A stretch of DNA of 64,000 nucleotides, taken from assembly GCF_024679095.1 (NCBI RefSeq), contig NW_026110527.1, positions 27,501 to 91,500 on the forward strand. Reading direction: 5' to 3'. This DNA is from Eriocheir sinensis (lineage: Eukaryota; Arthropoda; Malacostraca; Decapoda; Varunidae). Both the position numbers and the translations under genes were made by a program. Each line of letters begins with the position of its first letter. Positions within the stretch are counted from its first letter, which is position 1. The notes below the pieces were generated by a model. It saw nothing but the letters and a program-made list of their open reading frames with translations, was not told the DNA's origin and made no database searches. Of this stretch, positions 1-12,852 are shown piece by piece.

Positions 1-960
1 AGCTTACTAAGACCCCTACATCTCTCTCGCACCCAGACCTGCTTATGAGAGTGTCATTTAAGCAATAGTTGTGAGAGGGGTTGTTCCTACCTACACTCAG
101 AATACTGCACTTCCTTACATTGAACTCCATCTGCCATTTATCCGCCCAGAACAGTTAACTATCAATTTCACTGTATATCTATTTAACTGTCTGCCTGTGT
201 CTATCTGTCTGTCTTCAGTTAATGTGATAAACGTGCTTGTGCGTTGGCATATAAATACCGATACAACACAAACACCCCGGACCCGAGGTGACGCATATAA
301 AGACGTATTTGATATTGACCACTGCCTGGATTTAATAGACAAAGGGGATAAGCGCAGAATTCAATAAAAAGTATAGGATTTCCACCTAAACAGACTAGTG
401 GGTAGGGTTGCAAAGGGTGGGAAAGTTTCCGGTAAAATATAAACTTTCCATGGAAGGTTTCCGGGAATTTTCAGGGCCGAAAAATTTGGGGAGTTTATTG
501 GAATTTTAAAAATTTTCACACGTGTATTTGCCTTACTAAACAAACCAGTTTTGGTAAATATAACTTAAAAACTTAAAAAGTTTTAAGCAACAAACACTGT
601 ATTTCCAAAAGGTTAGGTTAAATTTAAGGAACTTTCAAACACGTGGTATCCAGACACCTATAGCATAAAATAACGAAGAAAGCCGTCACTGTGTTATATA
701 GAAAGTCTCGTTTAGTAAGGAAGAGAAGATCATTTTCCTGAGTCAAGACGTATGGTATGGTGGTTTTGTTAAGTTAGGTTAAGTTTAGGGCATCTTCAAA
801 CATATAATAGGCGACAGCTTACGGCACAAAATAACAAAACATGACCTCACTCAGTCAGTGAGCCTGAGGCTTTCTTTCTCTTCACCTCCTCCTCCTCCTC
901 CTCATTCTTTTTTCTTTGCACCTTTACCTCTACAGATACGTTCAATAGTGGACGAAAAAT
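1..960. other. Non-coding flank, no gene seen
   Basis: No reading frame here looks like a gene. A stretch near 590-640 and another near 770-820 share a motif resembling ggttaggttaa followed by a related ttcaaaca-containing segment, suggesting an old duplicated repeat. Nothing else is recognised. Confidence 0.5.
405..545. mobile_element. Possible MITE-like fragment
   Basis: The segment contains a short imperfect inverted repeat: ggaaagttt near 419 and aaactttcc near 441, followed by ttccgggaa. This style of GGAAAGTTTCC palindrome is common in short non-autonomous DNA transposons, but no terminal repeats or target duplication could be defined. The assignment is weak. Confidence 0.25.
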
Positions 961-1281
961 AATTGCTTTCAGATCAAGAGCCATTATGTTATTTTTTTCC
1001 GTTCAGCTCATCACTTTCGACCTTTTCAAAACGCGCCTTTACGCAGCATAACATGATTTTGTTGAGAAAAAAAACGCGTAGATTAGTATGCGTCGGTAAT
1101 GCTCTCGAGGCACAAAACACTCGCGTTGATCAGATTACATTATCATTGTTTTTTCACTTGCTGTCAGACCCTGCGAGCCGGCGAGCCTTTCAACACACAA
1201 GTTCATTTTCGCCTTCACATAATTTTTGCCTTTTATCTGTTTTTTTTTTTTTTCACGTCACCTTGAATGCAAATTGACTGA

Positions 1282-1310
1282 TGTGTGTGTGTGTGGGGGG
1301 GGGGGGGTTG

Positions 1311-1348
<38 letters not shown>
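1282..1348. repeat. (TG)n microsatellite with G-run
   Basis: A TG repeat is interrupted by a run of about ten G residues and resumes until about 1348. It is a simple sequence repeat. Confidence 0.9.
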
Positions 1349-1349
<1 letters not shown>

Positions 1350-2201
1350 TAACCCCAAATTAGTCTTCTTGTCCCTGGGGTTTAACAATTGTTTTCTGTG
1401 TCTTCCTCGCACGCAGTGTGTTGTACAGTAACATGTTTGTGAATGGCTCAGTCTGTTCGTCATCAGTAATGCTAACGTTCAATCATAGTAATCTTTTTTC
1501 CTTCAGAGAATAGTTTGTATTCCTGCTTATCTATATTTTTGAGTATTTTTAAGACAAGGACAAATTTTAATTCAAATGCTTAATCTCTTCTTCACTTTTC
1601 TACACTAGCGAGACTGATGTGTATATTAACCGTATTTTTTTTCTTTCCTTAGAGTTATAAAATATTTTTAGGGATGTTTTCCAATAACACAGTTTACCTT
1701 CTCCATAATCTACGCGTCATCTTTCATGGAATCTTTACTACGTGCGTGTGTTTGCCAACCTCTCGCATTCTCTCCTCCCTGTCAGCTGTGCTTTTGTTTA
1801 TCTATAGTTAGAGTGTCGATGCATAATAATTTCGTTACATTTTCAGGTGTCATAACAGTTCTACTACTGATTAATCACCTCGTCACCTTTCATGCAAACT
1901 TTATTATTGTTTATATTTATTTATCTGCGTGTGTGAATGAATTATACTTTTCTTTATCTACAGTTGGCGTATCATTATTTTTCTATTTTGAGTACATTTT
2001 CAATTAATAATTCTGCCGCTGAATAATCTCTTCCTCTTATATACAAACTTTACTGAATTTACTTTATCCACGTGTGCATGTAAAATGTGCATGTGTTGAT
2101 CTGTATTAAGAGTCGCATTTTTTACGTTGAGGTATATTTTCCAGCAACATAATTCTGGCGCTGCGTGATATGTTTGTCGCCTTCTGTGCAAACACCGTAA
2201 T

Positions 2202-2202
<1 letters not shown>

Positions 2203-2259
<57 letters not shown>
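2203..2259. repeat. (TG)n microsatellite
   Basis: Uninterrupted TG dinucleotides over about 57 bases. Confidence 0.95.
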
Positions 2260-2262
<3 letters not shown>

Positions 2263-2907
2263 ACCGTAGACACTTTCATCCCCTGCTGGTTATTTATCAT
2301 GATCTCGTTGGCTTATGTTTAGTGTGTGTTTTGTTTTACGTATGTAAGTGGATTTTCCAGGTAATTAAGTTATCTATTGCCTCATCTTTTCGTCGTCTTA
2401 CATGCAATTTAGTGTTTCATGAAATTTAGTGTTCCAAAACCATTTACAATCCTTTCCCTTGCGCTAATTAACTTAGTAAATGTTTGTTTACTTTATATAA
2501 TTCATTTGTATACGAATATATTTTCACGTAACCTCATTTCTGCATCGCTTAATCAACTCATCTTTTCTGGAAACGTAGTTTCGTGTGTGTAGAAAGCAGT
2601 TATAATTGTTATCTATTTCTTTCCGTCTTTATTAATGATGTAACTTTATTTCGTTTATATTTATATTATTTCGCAACTCCGTACAAATCCCAGTAACTTT
2701 ATTTCGGATTTCGCTTAATCTATTTTTTCCTCTGTTATGCAAACGTAATATCGCGTGTGTCCAGTGTAATTATTATCTCTCCTGGTCTGCATTATTTCTG
2801 CAAGTGTTCGTCAATGTTTGTGGAGTGCATTCAAACAGAGATAATTTTTTCCAGCAACACAACTTATGCATCTGCTTAATCTATTCGTCGACTGTTATGC
2901 AAACGTG

Positions 2908-2944
2908 TCTTCTTCTTCTTCTTCTTCTTCTTCTTCTTCTTCTT

Positions 2945-3025
<81 letters not shown>
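2908..3025. repeat. (TTC)n followed by (TTA)n
   Basis: About 66 bases of TTC repeats change directly into about 50 bases of ATT repeats. The Leu/Ser/Tyr/Ile-rich translations of this stretch are artefacts of the repeats. Confidence 0.95.
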
Positions 3026-3416
3026 GCGGTTGTTATTTTAGTGTCGTTTATATTATTACTATTATATTATTACTAATACTTACTGGTATTTTTAACATTT
3101 TACAATCACATATTGTTTTCCCGTATGTATTAAGACAGCAAATGTCTACCTTACATTATTTGTATCATTCATAGTCAATTTCAGTCATGATCGACACGCC
3201 CCGCGCTGCTTAACCAATTCATCTTCCAGGCAAATGCAATTCATGTGTTTCAAGTGCAATTAAATTTCTTCTTGCGTGCAATAATCCGGTAAATGTCGAT
3301 CTATATTTCATGTTTCAGTTTTTCTGAACATTAATGAAACTGCCTGCAGCATACACGCCATTGATTAGTCCATTACACCTTTCCACCCACTCCTGTCCTC
3401 TCTAACCTTTTCATCT

Positions 3417-3800
3417 GTGTCCCATCAGGCGCACTCATTGATTCCTCCTCCTTTTCCTCTCCTTACCCTTCTTCCTTTTCCTTTTCTTCTTTTTCATCTT
3501 CCTCCTCTTCCTATACCTCAAGGCCCCTTTCTGTTCCCCCATTTCTTTTCTTTTCTGTCCTCGCTTCCCTTCCATTCCCTCCCCTGTTCCTGTACCTTAC
3601 TGATCTCCTCCGATTCCTTCCGCTCGTCTCCTTCATTTCTCTCTATTGTTTTCTACCCCTCCTTTTCCTACTTCATTTTCTCTTTCTCACATCCCCTCTC
3701 CTCTCTCTCTTCCTCTTCCTCTTCCTTTACCTTCCTGCTCCCTCCTTCCTCTTGCCACTTTACCTAGATATTCGTCCATGCCTCCTTTCTCTCCCTCCTG
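3417..3800. other. Pyrimidine-rich low-complexity stretch
   Basis: The plus strand is dominated by CT-rich sequence such as cctcctcctt and cttcctcttcc. It creates long Ser/Pro/Leu open frames that have no domain signal, so no gene is called. Confidence 0.7.
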
Positions 3801-3814
3801 CCATTGGCACCCGG

Positions 3815-4475
3815 TAAGTCCAGGTGACATTCGACTATTAATTAAAGAAAGGTGCACCAGCTGTTCCACCTGCACTAATAACCTGCAGATCAACTCTCAT
3901 TAACGCTAAATTAACTCATTCCTTACACCTTTACCTCTACGCTGCCCCCCTCCCCCTCCTATCCGTATCCACTAGGTCCAGGTGATGTTAGGTTATTAAA
4001 AAGGTGAGCCGGCCCTTCACCTGTCCAAGCACCTGCCCGTCACGTCATACCTGGTCATTAGGAGTCACGAGTGGGCAGGTGTTGAAAGATCTAATGATGA
4101 TGACGACGTGATTGGGATTTGTATGTCTTGCGACGTCGCTTTCTCTCTGTGTCTCTCTCTAGCTCTGTCTCTGGCTTTATTTTCCTCTCCCTCCTCTTCC
4201 TCCTATCTCTTCTGTTTCTTCTCCCCGTTTCCTTTCTTCTATTTCTACTCACCTTCTTTCGTCCTCCTCCTCCGTTTCAATTTCTTCACCCTTTATTTCC
4301 TCCTTTATTCCGCTCCACTCCTGCTCCTCCTCCTCCTCCTCCTCCCCCTCCTCTTGATCATCAGTAAGGGATATCAGCGCGTATTAATTGCTGGACGCGC
4401 TAAAAGTCGTGTATTCTCAGCACACCTGGTCATGATTACCTGCCGGAGAGTGAATTACGTGCGACCAGGTGAGGT
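3815..4475. promoter_or_regulatory. Candidate E-box-rich regulatory region
   Basis: Eight perfect CAGGTG/CACCTG hexamers lie at 3821, 3867, 3979, 4018, 4030, 4076, 4423 and 4466, plus a CAGCTG at 3858. About 0.3 would be expected by chance in 650 bases of random sequence. The phrases tccaggtga (3819, 3977) and acctggtcat (near 4049 and 4424) are repeated. CACCTG is a target of Snail/ZEB-type zinc fingers and some bHLH proteins. An enhancer role is an inference, and an old repeat could also explain the clustering. Confidence 0.35.
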
Positions 4476-4672
4476 GGATGATGGGGGGTGAAGGGAGGAG
4501 AGGGAGGAGAGGGGGGATGAGGGGGATTTGTGAGGGGTGGGAGGAGGAACTAATGATGAGAAAGGTGAATGGGAGGTAAGAGGAATAGGGGGAGGTGAGG
4601 AGACAATGGCAAGCAGGGAGATGAGAGTGGGAGGCGTAGGGGTGAGGGGAAGGAGAGGTAGGGGAGCGGGGT

Positions 4673-4862
4673 GAGGGGAGTGGAGAGGGGGATATCAGGA
4701 AGGGAGGGGTGAGGGGAGTGGAGAGGGGGATATCAGGAAGGGAGGGGTGAGGGGAGTGGAGAGGGGGATATCAGGAAGGGAGGGGTGAGGGGAGTGGAGA
4801 GGGGGATATCAGGAAGGGAGGGGTGAGGGGAGTGGAGTGGGGGATATCAGGAAGGGAGGGGA
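4673..4862. repeat. 38-bp minisatellite, five copies
   Basis: Five head-to-tail copies start at 4673, 4711, 4749, 4787 and 4825. Each contains gatatc (an EcoRV site) and aggaagggagg. The fifth copy has a single difference (gagtgg for gagagg). The near identity suggests recent expansion. The surrounding 4480-4930 is purine-rich. Confidence 0.9.
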
Positions 4863-4983
4863 GAGGGAGGGAACTATTGAGTGAATGAAAAAAAATGGAC
4901 GAGGAAAGTTGAGGAAGGGAGGAAATAGTGAAAAGGAAGAAAGAAAAAGTTACACACACGGGATAGTTTTTCTTCATGTGTAG

Positions 4984-5200
4984 GATAAGTTATGAATGGT
5001 TAATGTACACGAGGAGGCCTTTTTTATAACGACCGTATTAAACATAAATAGTAAACGTACACGAGGGATTTTTTATCAAAACGATCTTGTACGTTAAGAA
5101 TAGTTAATGCACACGTGATTCTTTACTAAAACGGTTGATTAAGTTAATAGTAAATCCACACAAGGTGTTTATTCTATAACGATTTCGGGTTCTAACTAAT
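4984..5200. repeat. Degenerate tandem repeat of about 60 bp
   Basis: Four related segments carry agttaatg/agtaaacg, then tacacgagg, then a T-rich stretch and ataacgat/aaacgat, in the same order. They are diverged and have no coding potential. Confidence 0.5.
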
Positions 5201-7440
5201 ATATGTGCTTTTTTTTTCCTAGCAGATAAATGGCGACCATGCATATCACGTTTTAATTAACATCTGAAAGTTCGGTAATTCACGCAATTTACTGTGAAGA
5301 GATTAGTCAGATTAGGAAATAGGAATGATTGTAGTTAATGTGAAAATTTGACATAATATACTTCATCTTTTTCTAGGAGCTAAAAGTTGAATATGCTTAT
5401 GACGTTTTCATTAACATTTATATTTTTGATTTCGAATGTGACGATAGATAAAAATTTTAGTAACGAAGAATAAATGAGGTTAAAGAGATAAAAGATAAGG
5501 CAGTGACACATGAGGTCAAAAGAAATTGATATGTTAACTGCACCACAATGCATTTGTTGCACAACAGTTATTATTGCGTCTCCAGAAACGAGTCACCTTT
5601 TCCTCATCACTATCACGGTGCGACAGGTTTGCTTTTACAGCAAAGACACAATACTGTTGTCTTCCTCTTATATCATCCGAAATACTGGCGCCTAAAAAAG
5701 AGGTTAGTTTGTATTTAAAAAACGACTTTTTTCGTATTACTTTTGCACACTTCTTTCGATCATTGCTGCAAAACCCTTTTCTTCTTTCACTCACAACCTT
5801 CGAAGAAACATTGTATTTTGACCCGTACCTCTTCATATAAATATAAAATAAGAAAAAAAACTAACTAAAAACACAATCGGATGCTCTTTTCCCACATCAA
5901 GTTTTTTTTTTTTTTAATATATACATTTACGTACGTACACTACAAACCTACATTTAATATTTACAAGAGAGAGGATCTAGGTTATAAGAAGTGTTCTCGG
6001 AAAACCTCCACAGTAAACTTCTTGGCGATTCTCTTCCTCCTTGACTCGCGACGCTCACTGTACGGCAGGGATGAGCAGCCCTGGCGGTGGCTTGGTTCTG
6101 TGCGGGAAGGCGGGTGAGGAGATATGGTTTGTTTGCTGTCTTCAGCGCACTGTCTGCTCACCGCTATACTTGTGTTACTTACAGGTTTACTATAATGGCT
6201 TGTTTATTTATTTATAGTATCTACTTTTTTTACCATTTACTTTATATACAAATCTACTTGTCTGCGTTCATTATTTACTATACTCGTATTTATTCATTCA
6301 GATATTTTATTTCGTTCGCTACGTATAAATTTCTTAATGGACATGTTCAGCTATATGTTTATTTATTTATTTACTTATTACTGTGTGTATGTTATCTCCA
6401 TTTACTTAACTACTTTCTCTAACACAGTCCACACTCATTTGTACGGTAAGAAGGGAAAAGAGGCACCAAGGAATCCATTTTTATTTGGGTTCAATTTTCA
6501 AAGCTTACGTCCCAATTAGAACATTTGTGATACACCGACGTACTTAATCACTCCCGCAACTCTTGGTCTGCACGCGTTAACCAATAATGGCTCTGGAACT
6601 AATGACCGATGGAATGCGAGTCTATCCACACTGACTGAAAGTAAGAACTTAAGCCTGATTTGCTCTTGCCGGTGCGAAGGGAAGAGTACACGCTCCAATT
6701 CGTCTGTCAGGCATCCTCCTTAAACTTTGCCAATACGCTGAACTTAAAACGCTGAAGTTAAAAGTCAACGGAAGAAATAATCGACCGAGAAAAAACATAC
6801 ATCTATCAAGTGTCATTCTTTATCTTTACCAACATACTGAAGGTAAGAAACAAAAGAAATAAAAAACAGAAAAAATAGAAAAAAAATATATAACACATAT
6901 TTATAAGACAGTTATCCCCATAAAAAATCTTTACACAAGTATATCATTCTCAAGCTTTACCAATATACTGAAGCTTAGAGTCAAGGAATGCAAAAAAATA
7001 GAAAAACGAGAGAAAAACACGGAAGCTCGTACTGTTGTCTTATCCCACCAACATAGAAATCTTTCCTGCCAACACGTTTACTGGACAGTCAAAATAGTGC
7101 ATTACAAAGCCATTCTATCTTCCCTTTCTATTCCACTCTATTCTAGGCTATTATATATTCCCTTTCCCTATTGGTGGTCTTTGTGGTGGCGGCGGGGGGC
7201 GGGGCAGAAAATCTCTCGACAACCGCAGGATAGAGCAGATGGACTGACCGGCGAAAGTTTCTCCCGTTACCTCTCGACGCACAAAAAACGGGTCACGGGG
7301 TTTGCCGAAGGAGGAACTCATCTAAACTTAGGCTACGGTTATTCTGGTGTATTTTTCGGCTTCTTTACCTGTTTGAACCCTTGTGAAGGATCGCTTTGGA
7401 CCTCAGATAATCCAGTTGATGAGTTTGTTGTGCTAGAGTA
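5200..7440. other. AT-rich non-coding stretch, nothing recognised
   Basis: No domain-bearing frame, RNA gene or clear repeat structure is seen. Short open frames on both strands lack similarity that I recognise. Confidence 0.5.
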
Positions 7441-9650
7441 TTAGAGGGAAGGGGAGGGGAGGGTAAGGAGACGAAAGTGGAGAGAGAACAGGAGGAGGAG
7501 GTTGGGGAGATTACGATGGTGGAGGAGGTAGGAGGGAAGAGAAAAAATTAACAGAAGAAAGGGAGGGGAAGGGGGAGGGGGAATTGATGGTTGGGTAAAG
7601 TGGTAGGTGAGAGAAAGCAAGGGGAAGGAATGGGGGGTAAGAAGGAAGGGGAGAAGAAATGGGGGGGGGGTGGAGGTACGAGGGAGTAGAGAAGATGGAG
7701 AAGGAAGGGAAGGGGAGGGGGGTTAATTGATGGCTGGGTCAGTGGTGAGGGTTAGTGGGGGAAAGGAATGGGGTTAAGAAGGAAGGGGGGAAGAAAGGGG
7801 ATGGAGGAGGTAATAGAGGGAACTGAAGAGGTAAAAGGAGGAGAGGGGAAGGGGACTGAGGTTAGTGGTGGGTGCGGGAACGTAAGGGGAGGGAAGGGGG
7901 GTAAGTAGGAAGGGAGAGAAGGGAGTAAGGGAGAGAGGAGGTAAGAGATGGAAGGGAGTAAACTGATGGCTGAGGTTAGGTAGGTGAGGGTGAGGAAGGA
8001 ATGGGTGAGGTAAGGAATGAAAGAAATAAGTAAGGGGAAGGAATGGCGGCTAAGAAGGAAGGGAGGAGAAAGGGGGGATTGAGGTGAGGGAGTGATGAAG
8101 GAGGGCGATTTTGGGGAGAAATGAGAGAGTACTGGGGGTGGTGGCGGGCAGGAAGGGCGTGCAGGGGGGAGTGGCCAGTTAAGGTGTGAACGAAATATAT
8201 CCTTGAAAAATATACATATAAAATGTAGAGGAGAAAAAAACAAAGACTACACAAAGGAAAATTAAAGTCTAAGGATGGTGTTCGGGTGATGGGGATAAAA
8301 AGAAAATAAAACAAATCTTCAAAAACTGGTCAACAAAAGTAAAACAGCTTTGATATAAACTGAGATGGATTATAAAGAATTGTTAAGTACTGAACAAGTT
8401 AGCAGGTAAGAAAAGGTCAGGTAGGTGAGGGAAGATTAAGGTAATAGAATAGATCTTTAAGCGGTTAAGCAGAGGGAAGAGGCAAAAACATCATGAAGAG
8501 ACGAAAGGAACTAAAAAAAAAATTTATTAGGGATTAGAAAAAAAATATAGAAAATCGAAATAATTCATCTTGAAAATCTTTAGAAAATGGAAATATCAAA
8601 AAAAATATTACAATACAAAAAATATAAGAAGAAAGAACTCAAAATAGAGAAAATAGCAGGAAAGAAGGTTAGGCAGCGGTGTAGATGACGGGAAAATAAG
8701 AGGAGTTAAGAAAGTTGGCCCAGCAAGACCAACGGAGAGACGGAAAGAAAGTTAAAAAATATTAAGAAGAGAAAACGTACTGGAATGCTGAAAATGAAGC
8801 CTGACAGGAGGGTGCGATGGAAGCAGAAGAATGTGGGAGATGGAACAGGGAGAGAAAGGCCAAGTGGATGTGAATGTGGAGGAAAGGAGAAAGAGGAAAA
8901 AGGTGGGGGGCACAGTGTGAATATAGGAGAAAGAAAAAAGAGAAAAGGAAAAAAATGGATGTGAATGTGAAAGACTAAAAACAACAACAAAGAACGAGGA
9001 TAAGAAAGTGGGTGTGAGTGTAGAAGAAAGAGGATAGAAGATAGTGGGTGACAATAAGGAAGAAGAAAGGATAAGAAGTGATGGTTGGCTGCGAATGTGG
9101 AAGAAAAATGGATGAGAAAGAGAGTAAATAAAAAATGGAAGAAGAAAGAGAGTGGAAGAGTGGATGAAAAAAATGAAGGAGAAAGACGAAGGATGAGTGC
9201 TGAATGAAGGAGGAAGAGGAAAGTAAACAATGTGAAAAAAATAAGAAAGAGAAAGACAAAAGAGACTGAAGAAGTATTGATTAAAGAGGAAAAGAGAAGA
9301 TGATGAATACAGTAAAGAAAAGAATGAGGAAAGGAGAGAGGGCGAGACTGAGTGCAAAAAGAGGGTGAAGGAAGAGGAAGTGCTGGACGTGGAGGTGGGA
9401 AGAGAAAGGAAGAGGAGGAGGAAGATGGAAGGCGTGAGTGGAGGTGAAAGGGAGATGAATGGGAGGCTTGCTGGGAGGAGAGTGTGCAGGGCGGGACCGC
9501 AGCGGAGGTGGTGGAGATTAAAGGTGGAGGAGAGGGAGAGGGAGGAACAGGAGAGGTGGAGGAGAGTGAAAACATAAGAGGTGGAGGACAGGGGAGGGAA
9601 GGACAGGAAAAGTGGTGGCATGTGGGGAGGAAAATATAAACAAACAAATA
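7440..9650. other. 2.2-kb purine-rich tract
   Basis: The plus strand is almost entirely A and G with short interruptions. This gives minus-strand frames of up to 313 codons made of Ser, Phe, Leu and Pro. These are composition artefacts, not genes: they have no domains and overlapping frames are equally long. Confidence 0.75.
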
Positions 9651-9809
9651 TGTAATTAAATAAAAACTACAACGAACGAAATTATCAACGATAGAAGTCT
9701 TAGTTTGTCTATCTATTATGTGATTTAGTTGAAAATATTAGTACGGAAAAGAAAAATATTAAATGAATACAAAGAAATTATAATCGCAGTCGGCACAAGA
9801 AAATATTTA

Positions 9810-10600
9810 ACTGATGCTTTAATTAGCGTGTTGGAGACAAGGGTGGAGGCGACCTAAATAACAGAAGGTAATGACACGGAAGCGAAGTTCATAAGAGGCA
9901 GAAAAAAAGTTTATTATCAAAGGATAGAAGTGAGGATAATGTTTTCGTGACGCGTGACAATCAATTTAAAAAATGCTGAAATAAAATTGCAAGGAGTGAT
10001 ATAAGTGAATGCAAAAGGTATGGAAGGGAAAAGTGCAGGGAATATATTCACAACTTATGTGAACGAATGATGTTTTCAGTAACGGATTTTAATTGCTAAG
10101 GAGAGGAAATGGTGTCGGCAAATTTGTTAAAAGATTGAAATTAGAGTAACAAAATATACATGTTGAGTTGCAAAGGCGTCCTGGAGGTGACTGCAAAGAG
10201 TAAGGAAGGGAAAAGTGTCATATATATCAACAACGAATATGAAAGAATAAGGTTTTCAGGGACGGATTTTCATTACTAAGAGAAGAAATGGCAGCGACAA
10301 GTTTATTACAACGTGAATTATTAGTTAACGCAAGGCGTGTGGACTGCAAGATGGTGTTATACGTAATGGCAACAGTGAAAAGAATATATTTTACGCAGAC
10401 GCATTTCAATTAGCATAAGAAAATATAGGTGGAGAAAAATGAGTAAAACGTGATCAGCAGGTGATTTCAAGATATGTCGAAAAATAATGTGTTAGGAAAA
10501 TATGCACAACCAAATAAACCAAAAAGGGTTTTAATCGATGCGTTTTGACAAGTTATAAAACGAGAGTGAGGTTCCTTGATTTTATAAAAAGTGAATAAGT
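9810..10600. repeat. Degenerate tandem repeat, about 180 bp period
   Basis: The clearest pair is 10027-10100 and 10210-10285. Both read gggaaaagtg, then atatat-caacaa, then gaa-gaat, then gttttcag-acggatttt, then attgctaag or attactaag. Weaker relatives occur near 9810, 10380 and 10520. No protein is encoded. Confidence 0.5.
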
Positions 10601-11890
10601 GAGCAGAAAGTAGAAAGAGAACAAGGCAGTGTTTAATTATACATTAGAAATATAAATGTAGGTTGAGGGCAGAGTATGTGGAAAGAAAAGACATGTTAAT
10701 AACATACATCCAGAAACAATGGACAGGAGCGATCAGCATATTCAGCGACGCCTTCCTCAACGACTGCCGGCAGCCGTCCCGCCAGCCCTGCCGCAGCCAA
10801 CCTTCGTCCATTAGTTATCAAGGCAAAAAGAGATTAAGCGTTAATATATATTTTTCCTCGTGCGCTTCGTCCTGTCCATTACCAAAGAGAACTTTACGGC
10901 TAGAAACAATCCATTAAAGTTTGCATTCGGTTCCCATCCGACGTAATACATTTTACGTTTTATTTTACTTATTTTCTACTTCTATTGAACTACGATTTTT
11001 TTTTTTTTTTTTGCCACTGCAGAGAAAAAGTGTATCAGCACCAGGCAAGACCCAATAAAACTTTTTATCTCATCTTGCCACGCACTTTTTCTTCTTTAAT
11101 CACATCATTCATTTCGTCATTTTTTTCGCTTTTTCACCTTCATTCACATTTTCAGGGCATCCTTCCAACTGTCCAGTTGCACAGTCCACACTTAACACAC
11201 ACCCTGTATGTTTCATTTTAGATAACACATAAATCAACGCCTAAAAACATAACATTTTCTTCAGCATGCCAGCAAAACAATCCATTGCTGTCAACACGCA
11301 CATATTCCACGTTCATCCTTTTCATTTTCTCCTCCTCCTTCTCCTCCTTTTCCTCTCCTTCTCTTGATGATCCTAATTATACAAAACACAGACACCCCTA
11401 AAAGAGCACGATCTGATTCCTTTCCATTCCATTTTCTGTTGCAAAACTACGACATGCCTGGAAAAAAAAATACAAACGAACCAACGGGAAGTATAATACA
11501 GAAAAAAAGACACCCGATCCTCACCAATCCCATTTTCAATTGACGAAGGACGTGACGAAGCGGGAAAAAAACGAAAACGAAAACGGATAAAAAAAAACAC
11601 ATGAGAAAAAATAAAAGAAAACGACAAGCACCAATGGTGTCCTAAAAAATTCTAATGTTCCGTCCAGCTCTCAGTCTCTGCCGCAACGAAGGCAGAATAT
11701 TATGGCGGGAAGGGTGTGTCGGGCAGGGCCGGGGCAACACGGGGACGGGAGGCGCGGCAGGGTGCTCTGACCTCTCCTGACCCCGCACGGAAGGCCCGGA
11801 GTGGCTGGCCTCGCCCTTGTCCTCACCCCCCGCCACGCCACAGCAAATTAGGTCTTGGCTCCGGGAGCGACCGCCCCGTTTCGCATTTCC
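10600..11890. other. Non-coding stretch, nothing recognised
   Basis: No gene is supported. From about 11700 to 11880 the sequence becomes GC-rich immediately before a long CT microsatellite. Confidence 0.5.
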
Positions 11891-11897
11891 ACCTCCC

Positions 11898-12003
<106 letters not shown>

Positions 12004-12620
12004 GCCCTGCCCTCACTCCGAGAGGTCAAACCGCACGCGCTCCCACTTCCGTGACCTCTCTCGCTTGCGATTCCACCCTCGTGTGCTGTACTGAACTGTA
12101 CTGTAGATCTTGCTGTGCTGTGTGCCGTGTGCTATTTCGCGTCGTGCTGCGTACTGCTTATTGTCAACCGAGTTAGCTGCCTGCAGAGGTGTGCTGTTTG
12201 CTGTGCGACCACGTGCTTCGCTGGACAGGATTAAGTGTTGCCCTTATTTTTACCTCTCTCTGCCTGTATCTACCCTCTCGCCGTAGCGCCCTGTAAAACA
12301 TATATACACATATACACAAAACACAGTGTTACACTCTTTCCGCCACATTCTTTATATATTTCCAGATTCCACTCCGACGCCACTCCCTACGCAGGTGTTC
12401 AGACTTACCTGACCTGACTTGACCAGATTATTCCCCAGAGACACAGTAATCCTCTAAATTTTTCATCACCTGCGTCTCTCCCTCTCGTCCCTCGCGTTTC
12501 GCTCCTCCTCTTCTCTCGCCTCCCCTCCATTGCCCCCCTCTCTCTCTCTCTCATTACCCCCCACTTGCCCCTCTCTGTCTCTCCGTCCTCACTCCCTATC
12601 ACGTGCCCACCTCTTTCTCT

Positions 12621-12748
<128 letters not shown>

Positions 12749-12852
12749 TATTCTCGCTTATTCACGCACGCGTCCCTCTGCCCTACGAAAAAGAAAAAGC
12801 AAAGCAAATATATAGATAAACACTACTCACTTGCTCTCTCCTCCTTACCAAG

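Larger units (their letters stand above)
1480..3360. repeat. Old degenerate tandem repeat, about 140-215 bp spacing
   Basis: A set of landmarks recurs in the same order. Each is a segment like ttccagcaacac, then gcttaatct, then a TTC/CTT stretch, then atgcaaac, then gtgtgt and tcaattattat. The atgcaaac-like landmark appears near 1902, 2041, 2187, 2401, 2571, 2739, 2899 and 3231. Copies have diverged greatly and have gained microsatellites. No coding role is evident. Confidence 0.55.

Noticed and set aside
590..830. ggttaggtta as telomeric TTAGG repeat
   Set aside because: Only one or two TTAGG-like units are present at each place, with no array.
3417..3767. Pro/Ser/Leu-rich 116-codon frame
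   Set aside because: CT-rich low-complexity sequence with alternative open frames; no gene signals.
8706..9647. 313- and 289-codon minus-strand frames
   Set aside because: They arise from a purine-rich tract. Two frames are open over the same stretch and neither has domain signal.
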